Positions 43,329-52,040 of a DNA stretch of 64,000 nucleotides are shown here, one piece after another. The notes under the pieces were generated by a model. It was not told where the DNA came from, did not search any database, and saw only the letters and a program-made list of their open reading frames with translations. Source of the stretch: an uncultured Eubacteriales bacterium (lineage in GTDB: Bacteria > Bacillota > Clostridia > Lachnospirales > Lachnospiraceae). Every line of letters begins with the position of its first letter. Position 1 is the first letter of the stretch. The translations under genes were made by a program, and so were the position numbers. The DNA is taken from NCBI GenBank assembly GCA_900539455.1, contig UQCD01000006.1, positions 1 through 64,000 on the forward strand, given 5' to 3'.

Positions 43329-43391
43329 GAAGCTTGCTTTAGTGGCAACAAGACAAACTGATACTATTAGTTTAAAAAGAAAGGTAAATTT

Positions 43392-44234
43392 ATGAAAGAC
43401 AATAACATCAATTCTATACCAAAGATAATACATTATTGTTGGTTTGGGGGAAAGCCTATACCGGACTCCTTACAAAAGTGCATTGATTCCTGGGAAAAAT
43501 TAGAGGGCTATACGATTATGCGCTGGGACGAAAGTAATTGCAGCTTTGATGAAAATGAGTTTGTTAGAAAAACCTATGCAGAGAAACAGTTGGGCTTTAT
43601 TGGTGATTATTATAGACTAAAGGCTGTATATGAGTATGGTGGAATATATCTGGATACAGATGTAAAGGTTTATAAATCCTTTGACCCGCTCTTGCAGCAT
43701 CAGGCATTTCTTAATTTTATATTTGATTGCTCGGTAGGCTCTGCAATTATTGGAGCAAGACCTAAAAATCCATTAATAAAAGCATTATTAGATATGTATG
43801 ATGCTACGGTATTTGGAAAAAATGACAATGGAGAAATTTTTAGATGGGATAAGGATAAGCTGATAGTTGACGGATATGCAACCAGTAACTATTATTATAC
43901 CTATTATATTTTAAAGCATTATAAAAATTTCAAACTTAATAATAAATATCAGGATATGGGGGATTTTGTTATTTATCCAAAGGAGCTTTTTGAAATTGGC
44001 TCTCTTAGAGGAAAACACTATGCACTTCATTTATGTGCAGGTGAATGGAGAATAAAAACTGATGAAAAGGGAGGCTTTAAAAACTGGGTAAAGCGTACTA
44101 TTGCAAAGTCACCAAAGCTATTTGACAAAGTGCAGATTATTGTAAGAAAAAGAAGATATAACAAGTTGAAAAAAGAGATACCATTTTATCAATGTTATCT
44201 TGACCAAAAAGCAAACAGACCTATAAAGCTTTAG
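43392..44234 (+). CDS. Glycosyltransferase with DXD sugar-binding motif (GT32-like)
   Basis: A 280-residue enzyme with IPKIIHYCWFGGKPIPDSL at the start and the sugar-binding IGDYYRLKAVYEYGGIYLDT followed by DV (the DXD is in LDTDV), as in Gly_transf_sug (PF04488) proteins that use GDP- or UDP-sugars. It is of normal length. AAAGAAAGG precedes the ATG. Probably transfers one sugar of the polysaccharide repeat or a side group. Related in fold to its upstream neighbour. Confidence 0.92.
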   Translation: MKDNNINSIPKIIHYCWFGGKPIPDSLQKCIDSWEKLEGYTIMRWDESNCSFDENEFVRKTYAEKQLGFIGDYYRLKAVYEYGGIYLDTDVKVYKSFDPLLQHQAFLNFIFDCSVGSAIIGARPKNPLIKALLDMYDATVFGKNDNGEIFRWDKDKLIVDGYATSNYYYTYYILKHYKNFKLNNKYQDMGDFVIYPKELFEIGSLRGKHYALHLCAGEWRIKTDEKGGFKNWVKRTIAKSPKLFDKVQIIVRKRRYNKLKKEIPFYQCYLDQKANRPIKL

Positions 44235-44247
44235 ACAGGAGAAAAAA

Positions 44248-44835
44248 GTGTCACAATTTATTGATAGTTTTTTATACAATATAAGAAAAGAATTTCATAA
44301 TGTAGATGTATCACAGCTTATTATTTATATGATAATTATAGCAGTTATTGTGCATATAGGTATCTTTTTATATACAGGCAAAAAGAAACAGAAAATAAAT
44401 ATTAGTACTGAAATTATGATTATATTACTTATGTGGTATATAGGACTGGTGGCAGGTGTGACATATTTTAACCGACAGCCGGGAAGTGTAGGCAAGGTAT
44501 TCCAGACAAAGTTTTTGTGGTGGGAGGATAATATGGACCAGAATGTGACTAATGTGTTGAATATTATATTATTTGTCCCATTTGGTATGCTTATATGGTC
44601 CTTAAAGGGAAGGACCAGAGCTTTTAACAAGATAATTGTGATTATTTGCAGCAGCTTTTTGTTTGGACTTATTATTGAAGAAATGAAATATGTAACACAA
44701 AGAGGTTACTTTGAGGTAGACAATATAGAAGGAAATATTATTGGAGCTTTAATGGGTGCATTTATTTTATATTTAACCGGTTTAATATTCAGGAAGGAAG
44801 AAGGTACTGACAGTGAAGAAATCAGAGAAAAATAG
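44248..44835 (+). CDS. VanZ-family membrane protein
   Basis: Starts with GTG at 44248 after AGGAG. The 195-residue protein has about five membrane segments; NVTNVLNIILFVPFGMLIW and RGYFEVDNIEGNIIGALMG match the VanZ family (PF04892). VanZ of enterococci gives low teicoplanin resistance by an unsettled mechanism; many Firmicute capsule clusters contain a VanZ-like gene of unknown role. It overlaps the next gene by 23 bp. Confidence 0.88.
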   Translation: MSQFIDSFLYNIRKEFHNVDVSQLIIYMIIIAVIVHIGIFLYTGKKKQKINISTEIMIILLMWYIGLVAGVTYFNRQPGSVGKVFQTKFLWWEDNMDQNVTNVLNIILFVPFGMLIWSLKGRTRAFNKIIVIICSSFLFGLIIEEMKYVTQRGYFEVDNIEGNIIGALMGAFILYLTGLIFRKEEGTDSEEIREK

Positions 44836-46981
44836 TGGTATGTATAAAAAATTATCTAAAAAAGATACGCTGATAATAGCTGTCAGTATTGTGGCATTAA
44901 TAGTATTGTCTGCTGTTATAATATACTCAAAAAATGAGGAGAACAAAAAACAGGAGCAGTTAGATGATATAAATAAGCAAATATCAGCAGATGGAGATAA
45001 ATATTATGTAGATGAAGCCTTAGGGTCTTTAGTTATAAATGAAGTAAACCAAAAAGGATATGTAGAGCTGTACAATTCTGGAAATAAGTCTATTGACATT
45101 TCCTTTACAAAATTATATATAGACGGCTCTTTAAAATATACAACACCTGCAAACACTACCCTTGACAGCAAACAGTTTTATGTAATAGAAACTGATGAGG
45201 TCTTAGGGGAAAAACAGTGCTTGGTATCTGTAAATAATCAGGAACATAAGTGCATAACACAGCTTATACTGCCAAAGCTTTCTGAAAATGAAAGCTTTGG
45301 ACGAAAAAGTGACGCAGGAACTACAGTTCTATTTATGACCGGCACAAAGGGAGAAAGTAATACAAATGCAACCATTAACAATAAAGATGAGCTTATGTTT
45401 TCTGTTCCCGGTGGCTTTTATGAGTCGGCAGTTAATGTAGAACTATTGGCTAAGGAAAATACAAAAATCTATTATACAACAGACGGAACAGAGCCTACAA
45501 CAGAGTCAAAGCTGTATGAAGGCCCTATAAAAATCACTAATAAAAGTGGCTCTAATTATGAATATGCAGGAATTTTAGGCACCTCCTTAGGCAATAGATT
45601 TGTGCCAGCCAGCATAAATATTGGAACAGTTATTAAAGCAATGGCAGTATATCCATCAGGTAAAAAAAGTGAGATTTTAACTGAGTCTTACTTTGTAGGC
45701 TTTGGCTTTGGCAAGTCCTACGCCAATATACCAGTTATTTCAATAACTATGAATGAAGAGGATTTGTTTAATTACTTTACAGGAATATATGTTTTAGGTA
45801 GAAGCTACGAGGATGCGGCTGCACTGGGCAAGTCGGTAGAAAATGCTGGAAACTTTTATAATGGCTGGGTAAAAACTGCATATCTGGAATATTTTGAGCC
45901 TAATAAGCAAAAATCCTATGGCGGCAAAATAAATATTAGTGTGCTTACAGATTATTCTGTTGGCTCAAATCAAAAGAGCTTTTTAATAAATGGAAAAGAC
46001 TATATTGCTTCAAAAGGCTCCTCGCTTTATTCTTACCTAAATGGAGCAAACTCTCAGTTTAGACTTACAACAAATAAGCGGGATAACAACTATAAAATCA
46101 GAGAGTATATTGTGAAACAGCTTTTGGAAAATACCTCTGTGGCAGCACAAAATATTAACCCTTGCACCCTGTTTATTAATGGAGAATATTGGGGTGGATA
46201 TATGCTGGTGGAAAATATTGACAAGGAATTTATAAAGGAAAAGTACGGAATTGATAATGATATTGTAGTAGCTTACAATGGAAATTCAAAATTAAATGGT
46301 GATGATGCCTACTCAATTCAGAAATTATATAAGTTTGTAGAACAGAAGGATTTAAGCGATGACAATAATTATAACAAGGTAGGAGAAATGATGGATATTC
46401 AAAGTTATCTGGATTATTATTGTGTCAATATTTTCTTAGCAAATACAGATTTTGGTTACGAGGAGGCGGCTGCATGGAAAACTGCCACTAAAACAGGTGA
46501 TGGTTATAATGATGGCAGGTGGAGATGGATTATAGGAAAAATGGATAATACTATGAACAATGCTGCCATTGGAAATTATTCCACCTCTAGTATTGATACA
46601 TATTTACAGTCTGGTGTTATGAATGATGATTTGTTCTGGAGTTTAATGAAAAATAAGAAATTTAGAAATCAATTAAGGACAACGATGGAAAAGTTTGTAA
46701 ATGATGTTTTTGATTATACAGAGGTGGAGAAGGTAATTGATAATACAGCAGCACTTATGGAAAAATTTACTATCAGTAGCATTAATAGATTTGCAGGAAA
46801 TGTTTCTGATGATTTTTACAGCAGCGAGGTAGAAAAAATTAAAGCCTTCTTTGAAGAAAGAGGAGAATATGCCTTGTTTTATACTGATGAGATTATAGAA
46901 AAAGGGACAGCTGTATATGGAGGGGCTTATGAGAAGTCAAAAAAGGATAATAAAGAAACCACTAAAGGCAATGAAGAATAA
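44813..46981 (+). CDS. CotH-family protein with lamin-tail and chitobiase-like domains
   Basis: Starts with GTG at 44813 overlapping the VanZ gene; AGGAAGGAAGG lies 10-20 bases before. The 722 residues are: a cytoplasmic tip, one membrane segment (about 22-40), a lamin-tail-like domain (about 60-170, with INEVNQKGYVELYNSG), a CHB_HEX_C-type beta domain (about 200-300, TKIYYTTDGTEPTTESKLY), and a CotH domain (from about 315; FINGEYWGGYMLVENIDKEF). CotH of Bacillus is an atypical protein kinase for spore coat proteins; the copy here is membrane-bound with the catalytic part outside and placed in a polysaccharide cluster, suggesting phosphorylation or attachment of surface molecules. That role is inference. 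Confidence 0.88.
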   Translation: MKKSEKNSGMYKKLSKKDTLIIAVSIVALIVLSAVIIYSKNEENKKQEQLDDINKQISADGDKYYVDEALGSLVINEVNQKGYVELYNSGNKSIDISFTKLYIDGSLKYTTPANTTLDSKQFYVIETDEVLGEKQCLVSVNNQEHKCITQLILPKLSENESFGRKSDAGTTVLFMTGTKGESNTNATINNKDELMFSVPGGFYESAVNVELLAKENTKIYYTTDGTEPTTESKLYEGPIKITNKSGSNYEYAGILGTSLGNRFVPASINIGTVIKAMAVYPSGKKSEILTESYFVGFGFGKSYANIPVISITMNEEDLFNYFTGIYVLGRSYEDAAALGKSVENAGNFYNGWVKTAYLEYFEPNKQKSYGGKINISVLTDYSVGSNQKSFLINGKDYIASKGSSLYSYLNGANSQFRLTTNKRDNNYKIREYIVKQLLENTSVAAQNINPCTLFINGEYWGGYMLVENIDKEFIKEKYGIDNDIVVAYNGNSKLNGDDAYSIQKLYKFVEQKDLSDDNNYNKVGEMMDIQSYLDYYCVNIFLANTDFGYEEAAAWKTATKTGDGYNDGRWRWIIGKMDNTMNNAAIGNYSTSSIDTYLQSGVMNDDLFWSLMKNKKFRNQLRTTMEKFVNDVFDYTEVEKVIDNTAALMEKFTISSINRFAGNVSDDFYSSEVEKIKAFFEERGEYALFYTDEIIEKGTAVYGGAYEKSKKDNKETTKGNEE

Positions 46982-46994
46982 TGGAGCAAATACC

Positions 46995-48161
46995 ATGCAA
47001 GTAATGAGCTATTTGTCAGAGCTTATAAATGCTGAAATTGACAATAGAACGCCAGAAAAAATTCCAGAAAACATTACAATAAATCAGCTATATGAAATTG
47101 CAGCCATGTCACAAATGCAGGGAATTATATTTTCTTCATTAATGAGGCTGGATTTGTCAACAGAATACAATGAAAAGATTAAACAGCTTGTAATGAGCAG
47201 TGCAATGAAGTCGTTGGCACAGCTTAGCCTGATAAAGGAAATGTCTAAAAGGCTTGAGGAAAATAAAATTAGTCATCAGGTTTTAAAGGGAGCTGTTCTT
47301 AAAGGCGTGTACAATAATCCTGTTTATAGAGAAATGGGAGATATTGACATTATGATATATGGAGAGGATATTAAAAGAGCTGAAAAAATAGCCCTGCAGC
47401 TGGGCTTTGAGCTAAAGGAGGTAGTTGGCCATCATGCAATATATGTAAAAAAACCATATTTGGTTATGGAGATACATTGGACATTATTTGATAAGCAGGT
47501 GGACAAAAATCAATACCTGTATTACAAGAATTCCTTTAGGGCAAAGCTTTCAGAGGGTAAAAGCTATACATATGAGTTTGAAAAAGAGGATTTTTATGTG
47601 TATATGGTTTCCCATATTGCAAAGCATTTTTACGAAACCGGCTGTGGTATTAGAAATCTTTTAGACATTTATGTATATTTAGAAAAATATAAAAATGAAA
47701 TTGATACAGATGTAATTGAAGGGGAATTATCAAAGCTAGGTTTAGTAGATTTTGAAAAGCATATAAAGAAGCTGGCATATATTTGGATACTAAAAGAGGA
47801 ATGTCCTAAGTTTTATTTAGATTTATTTGACTATATGTTGGATTGTGGAATATACGGCAAGGGAGAAAATGGTGTATGGGGACAGTTAGCAAAGGAAAGC
47901 AGGATAAACAATAACAGTATAGATGAAAAAAATATTAAGAGAATATATTGGTTTCCATCCAGAGAAAGAATGAAGGAACAATATCCTTGGGTGGAAAAAA
48001 GTATATTACTATTGCCTATAGCATGGCTGATAAGAATTGTTAAAGGTATTACAAAAAAAGAAAGAATTAGGCGCTACAAGGCTATAGCAAAGGATTCTTC
48101 TAAGCAGATGGAGAAAATGCTCACTATATACGAAACACTAAATCTAAAATTTAGAAGATAA
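46995..48161 (+). CDS. Nucleotidyltransferase-fold protein (NTP_transf_5 type)
   Basis: Several in-frame starts exist (46917, 46971, 46995); 46995 is chosen because TGGAG at 46982-46986 is well placed and overlap with the CotH gene is avoided. The 388-residue protein contains LKGAVLKGVYNNPVYREMGD followed by IDIMIYG, the GD-X-D nucleotidyltransferase pattern of PF14907, and ends in a basic helical region. Members occur in lasso-peptide, capsule and teichoic clusters and their substrates are unknown. Here it may activate or transfer a polysaccharide substituent. The start is uncertain, the family fairly sure. Confidence 0.82.
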   Translation: MQVMSYLSELINAEIDNRTPEKIPENITINQLYEIAAMSQMQGIIFSSLMRLDLSTEYNEKIKQLVMSSAMKSLAQLSLIKEMSKRLEENKISHQVLKGAVLKGVYNNPVYREMGDIDIMIYGEDIKRAEKIALQLGFELKEVVGHHAIYVKKPYLVMEIHWTLFDKQVDKNQYLYYKNSFRAKLSEGKSYTYEFEKEDFYVYMVSHIAKHFYETGCGIRNLLDIYVYLEKYKNEIDTDVIEGELSKLGLVDFEKHIKKLAYIWILKEECPKFYLDLFDYMLDCGIYGKGENGVWGQLAKESRINNNSIDEKNIKRIYWFPSRERMKEQYPWVEKSILLLPIAWLIRIVKGITKKERIRRYKAIAKDSSKQMEKMLTIYETLNLKFRR

Positions 48162-48212
48162 TAAGACGGGCATTGCAGGCCATTTAATATTAAAAGAATA
48201 TGAGGAAAACAT

Positions 48213-49733
48213 ATGAGCAGTAGAATAAAAAACTCAGTAAACAATATGATAAGTGGATTTGTATATCAGGCACTTTCATTGATTTTAAGCTTTGTATCAA
48301 GAACGGTGTTTATTCATACCTTAGGCAGCGAATATTTAGGTCTTAACGGAATTTTTTCTGATGTTTTAACATTACTTTCAATGGCTGACTTAGGCTTTAA
48401 TACAGCTATGGCGTATACCTTTTATAAGCCTCTTGCAAATAATGACCAACAAAAGCTTACTTCCTTGGTGGCATTTTACAAGAAAGTATATAATGTTATA
48501 GCCATTGCTGTTACTGTGCTTGGAGTTTTATGTATTCCATTTCTTAAGCTTATTGTAAATACAGAAAAGGATATACCAAATCTTACAATATACTATCTTT
48601 TTTCACTGGCAGGAGTAGTTATTTCATATCTGTATGTGTATAAAACTACAATTATTACAGCAGACCAGAAAAACTATGTGGTAGTTAAAATAAATATTTA
48701 CACCAGCCTGATTAAAACTATTTTGCAGATAGGTGTATTGTATTTGTTTAAAAACTATATATTATACTTAGCTATAGGCGTTATTGTCCAGTATATAAAC
48801 AATATTATTGCTTCTAAAAAGGCTGAAAAAATGTATCCATACATCAAGGATGTGTCTAATACCGAGAAAATAGATAAAGAGGTTTCAAGAAGTATATGGA
48901 AGAATATGAAGTCGGTATTTATCTATAAATTTAGTGGGACTATGTTTAATGCTACTGACAATATTATAATTTCTGTGCTGATAGGTACATCAACGGTTGG
49001 TGTTTACTCTAATTACCTTATGGTAAGCTCAAAGCTTTTATTAGTGGCACAAATTATCTTTTCGGCATTAACTGCAAGTATTGGCAATGTAATTGTAAAG
49101 GAAACTCCAGAAAAAAGATATGAGGTGTTTAGTGCTATGCAGTCAGCCAGCTTCATTTTTTGCGGAATAATCACAAGTGCCTTTTGTATATTATCAAATG
49201 ATTTAGTGGAGGTATGGCTGGGCAGCAGCTTTAAGCTTTCTGATATTACTATTGTAGCAATAACCTTAAATACTTATTTGGGCTGTGTTTTACACCCACT
49301 CTGGATTTATAGGGATGCTACAGGTATTTATATGAAAACAAAATATGTAATGCTTGTAGGAGCAGCCCTAAATATTGTATTATCCTTATTACTAGGATAT
49401 TTTATAGGACTGCCGGGAATAATTTTTGCGTCAGCGATTTCAAGACTTACAACATATTTCTGGTATGAGCCAAAGCTGTTGTTTAAGGAATATTTTAAAC
49501 ACAAGGTAATGCCGTACTATTTATCACTGCTGGGAAATATATGCTTGGTTGCAGCAACTATATTTTTAATGAACCTTTTAACAAAGGGCATGGTAGTCAA
49601 TTCTTGGCCAACGCTGATTTTAAAGGGTGTAGTTATTGGAATAGGCTGTGTTGTAATTTTTTGTGGTGTATACTCCAGAACAGAGGGCTTCAAGATTATC
49701 TTAAACAAGATAAAAACTATCTTAAAGAGATAA
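48213..49733 (+). CDS. Polysaccharide flippase (Wzx-like, MATE/MOP superfamily)
   Basis: A 506-residue membrane protein with 12-14 segments. GFVYQALSLILSFVSRTVFI at the N-terminus, followed by LGSEYLGLNGIFSDVLTLLS, is typical of Wzx-type polysaccharide transporters. It flips the lipid-linked repeat unit across the membrane for the polymerase encoded upstream. GAGGAAAA precedes the ATG. It is the last gene of the cluster, about 50 bp after the nucleotidyltransferase-fold gene and 36 bp before the amt promoter. Confidence 0.93.
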   Translation: MSSRIKNSVNNMISGFVYQALSLILSFVSRTVFIHTLGSEYLGLNGIFSDVLTLLSMADLGFNTAMAYTFYKPLANNDQQKLTSLVAFYKKVYNVIAIAVTVLGVLCIPFLKLIVNTEKDIPNLTIYYLFSLAGVVISYLYVYKTTIITADQKNYVVVKINIYTSLIKTILQIGVLYLFKNYILYLAIGVIVQYINNIIASKKAEKMYPYIKDVSNTEKIDKEVSRSIWKNMKSVFIYKFSGTMFNATDNIIISVLIGTSTVGVYSNYLMVSSKLLLVAQIIFSALTASIGNVIVKETPEKRYEVFSAMQSASFIFCGIITSAFCILSNDLVEVWLGSSFKLSDITIVAITLNTYLGCVLHPLWIYRDATGIYMKTKYVMLVGAALNIVLSLLLGYFIGLPGIIFASAISRLTTYFWYEPKLLFKEYFKHKVMPYYLSLLGNICLVAATIFLMNLLTKGMVVNSWPTLILKGVVIGIGCVVIFCGVYSRTEGFKIILNKIKTILKR

Positions 49734-49769
49734 ATATAAATATTCAATAAAAATAATATTAATTTTTTG

Positions 49770-49797
49770 TTGACAAATAAAAATAATGAGCTATAAT
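49770..49797 (+). promoter_or_regulatory. Strong sigma-A promoter of the amt gene
   Basis: TTGACA (49770-49775) and TATAAT (49792-49797) match both consensus hexamers exactly with 16-bp spacing. Transcription should begin near 49804, only about four bases before the attenuator hairpin. Confidence 0.88.
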
Positions 49798-49807
49798 GAA
49801 CACAACG

Positions 49808-49848
49808 ATGACAAAGGCGTCATGAGAAATTCTCATGGCGCTTTTTTT
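49808..49848 (+). promoter_or_regulatory. Leader attenuator: AxxGxx hexaloop hairpin overlapping a terminator
   Basis: ATGAC (49808-49812) and GTCAT (49819-49823) enclose the six-base loop AAAGGC, which has A at position 1 and G at position 4, the pattern bound by ANTAR-domain antiterminators. The same GTCAT is part of a stronger terminator: GCGTCATGAG (49817-49826) pairs with CTCATGGCGC (49832-49841), one mismatch, and seven T follow (49842-49848). The two hairpins cannot form together. The amt start codon is 116 bp downstream of the T-run. Known ANTAR targets usually have two hexaloop stems; only one is clear here. Confidence 0.6.
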
Positions 49849-49964
49849 ATTGTTGTTATCCAAAGCTTTAGTGAATATGCTAGCGTTTATTTTAGCCATT
49901 GGATTTGATATTGACTTTCTTGGTAAGGGAAAGCAAGGAAAATGTAAAAATGGAGGAAAAAGCG

Positions 49965-51665
49965 ATGGAAGTATTTAGTGTATGGTTCCTTATCGGAGCA
50001 GCTTTAGTATTTTTTATGCAATGTGGCTTCGCAATGGTAGAAACAGGTTTTACCAGAGCAAAGAACGCAGGTAACATTATAATGAAGAACCTTATGGACT
50101 TTTGTATAGGTACAGTGGTCTTCGTACTCATTGGTTATAGTTTATTATTAGGAGAAGATGTTGTGGGTCTTATTGGAAAGCCTGGCTTTGACATTTTCTC
50201 AAAATACAGTAATTTTGATTTTTCAGCATTTGTATTTAACTTAGTATTCTGTGCTACAACAGCAACAATCGTTTCTGGTGCAATGGCAGAAAGAACAAAA
50301 TTCCTTTCATACTGTGTTTATTCAGCAGTTATTTCAGCTCTTATCTATCCAATAGAAGCTCATTGGATTTGGGGCGGTGGCTGGTTAGCTCAGTTAGGAT
50401 TTCATGATTTTGCAGGCTCTACAGCAATTCATATGGTTGGTGGTATTTCAGCTATCATCGGTGCTAAAATGCTTGGACCTAGAATTGGAAAGTTTACAAA
50501 GAAAAAAGATGGTTCAATTAAGGTTAATGCTATTCCAGGACATTCATTAACACTTGGTGCATTAGGTGTATTTATTCTTTGGTTTGGCTGGTATGGCTTT
50601 AACGGGGCAGCAGCTACAACAGTAGAGGATTTAGGTTCAATCTTCCTTACAACAACTATTGCCCCAGCAGTTGCAACCTTTGTATGTATGGTATTTACAT
50701 GGTTAAAATATGGTAAGCCGGATGTTTCAATGTGTCTTAACGCATCACTTGCAGGTCTTGTAGCAATTACAGCTCCAAGTGATGTAACAGATGCTTTAGG
50801 TGCAACAGTAATCGGTACTGTAGCAGGCTTATTAGTAGTATTTGGTGTATGGTTACTTGATTACAAATTACATATTGATGACCCGGTTGGTGCAGTTGCA
50901 GTTCACTTTATGAATGGTATCTGGGGTACTTTTGCAGTAGGTTTATTTGCAACCTCAAGTGCTCCTGGTTATAGTATTGCATTAGCAAATGGTGCAATAA
51001 GTGGAGAAGGATTATTATATGGTGGTGGTTTCAAGCAGTTCGGTTTACAGTTGTTAGGTTTTGTAGCAGTTGGTGCCTGGACAGCAGTAACAATTACAAT
51101 TACCTTCTTTGTAATAAAGAAAACTATCGGCCTTAGAGCATCTGAGGAAGAAGAACTTCAAGGTCTTGATGCAACAGAACATAATCTTCCATCTGCATAT
51201 GCAGACTTTATGCCAATTACAGCAAATGGATTTGTACCTGTTAAGGCTGCTGAGGAAGAAACAGCAGGCACAAGCGTTGTTCCAACAGAAACAAAGGCAT
51301 CAAGCGTTGTTGGTGCAAAGCTTTCAAAGGTAACAATTATATGTCAGCAGGGTAAATTTGAAGCCCTTAAGGATGCACTTAATGAAATCGGTGTTACCGG
51401 TATAACAGTAACCCAGGTATTAGGCTGTGGTACTCAAAAGGGTGGTCCAAAGCTTTACAGAGGTGTTGAGGTTGAGGTTAAACTTTTGCCAAAATACAAG
51501 GTTGAGGTTATTGTAAGCAAGGTTCCTGTTGAAAAGGTTATTGAAACAGCTAGAAAGGTACTTTACACAGGCAATATTGGTGACGGTAAGATATTCTTAT
51601 ATAATGTTGAGGATGTTGTAAAGGTAAGAACTGGTGAAACTGGTTATGACGCTTTACAGGATTAA
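49965..51665 (+). CDS. amt: Ammonium transporter fused to a PII signal protein (Amt-PII)
   Basis: ATG 49965 after GGAGG (49952-49956) is chosen; the upstream in-frame start at 49899 lies in the leader. Residues 1-405 are the Amt channel (11 membrane segments; GFAMVETGFTRAKNAGNIIM, HWIWGGGWLAQLGFHDFAGS, HFMNGIWGTFAVGLF). A linker leads to a complete PII/GlnK domain at about 453-566, with the T-loop GTQKGGPKLYRGVEVEVKLL and B-loop TGNIGDGKIF. The T-loop lacks the tyrosine uridylylated in E. coli PII (valine instead). PII blocks the channel pore when nitrogen is plentiful, so the fusion is self-gated by ATP/2-oxoglutarate. The gene is controlled by the leader upstream. Confidence 0.95.
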   Translation: MEVFSVWFLIGAALVFFMQCGFAMVETGFTRAKNAGNIIMKNLMDFCIGTVVFVLIGYSLLLGEDVVGLIGKPGFDIFSKYSNFDFSAFVFNLVFCATTATIVSGAMAERTKFLSYCVYSAVISALIYPIEAHWIWGGGWLAQLGFHDFAGSTAIHMVGGISAIIGAKMLGPRIGKFTKKKDGSIKVNAIPGHSLTLGALGVFILWFGWYGFNGAAATTVEDLGSIFLTTTIAPAVATFVCMVFTWLKYGKPDVSMCLNASLAGLVAITAPSDVTDALGATVIGTVAGLLVVFGVWLLDYKLHIDDPVGAVAVHFMNGIWGTFAVGLFATSSAPGYSIALANGAISGEGLLYGGGFKQFGLQLLGFVAVGAWTAVTITITFFVIKKTIGLRASEEEELQGLDATEHNLPSAYADFMPITANGFVPVKAAEEETAGTSVVPTETKASSVVGAKLSKVTIICQQGKFEALKDALNEIGVTGITVTQVLGCGTQKGGPKLYRGVEVEVKLLPKYKVEVIVSKVPVEKVIETARKVLYTGNIGDGKIFLYNVEDVVKVRTGETGYDALQD

Positions 51666-51710
51666 GTGGATTATTTATAGAAAATAGATATACATATTAA
51701 TAGGAAGAAA

Positions 51711-51753
51711 GGACAATATTATGGTTGTAAAAAATCAAAATAATGTCCTTTTT
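51711..51753 (+). terminator. Terminator after amt
   Basis: GGACAATATTAT (51711-51722) pairs imperfectly with AAATAATGTCC (51738-51748) and is followed by TTTTT. The rest of the 375-bp gap to 52040 is AT-rich non-coding DNA without a recognised riboswitch. Confidence 0.65.
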
Positions 51754-52040
51754 CTGTTTGTTTTTTGTTTTGGATTTTATATTTGTTATATAACTTTTTG
51801 TGGGATAAGTAATTTATTTTCTTGTATGCTGATTTACAACTTAAAAGCTGGTAGAAATTTAATAATATATAATACACTATAGGAGTGTAAAAAAGAGGGT
51901 ATAAGAGGGAAAAAAAGAGTGAAATGTGGAAAAAGTACTAGAAATAATGTAGATACTGTGATATATTAGAAAAAATGGCAGAATGGACTTTGCCTAACAG
52001 TGACAAAAATAGAATACGGTTTTTCCAAGGAGGGATTGCC

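Noticed and set aside
51975..52040. Upstream start for the giant surface protein
   Set aside because: No ribosome-binding site before 51975, while AAGGAGGG lies at correct distance from the ATG at 52041, which also gives a normal signal sequence.
51754..52040. c-di-GMP riboswitch before the adhesin/cyclase unit
   Set aside because: The gap lacks the conserved GEMM core and paired tetraloop/receptor pattern; it is AT-rich without stable structure.
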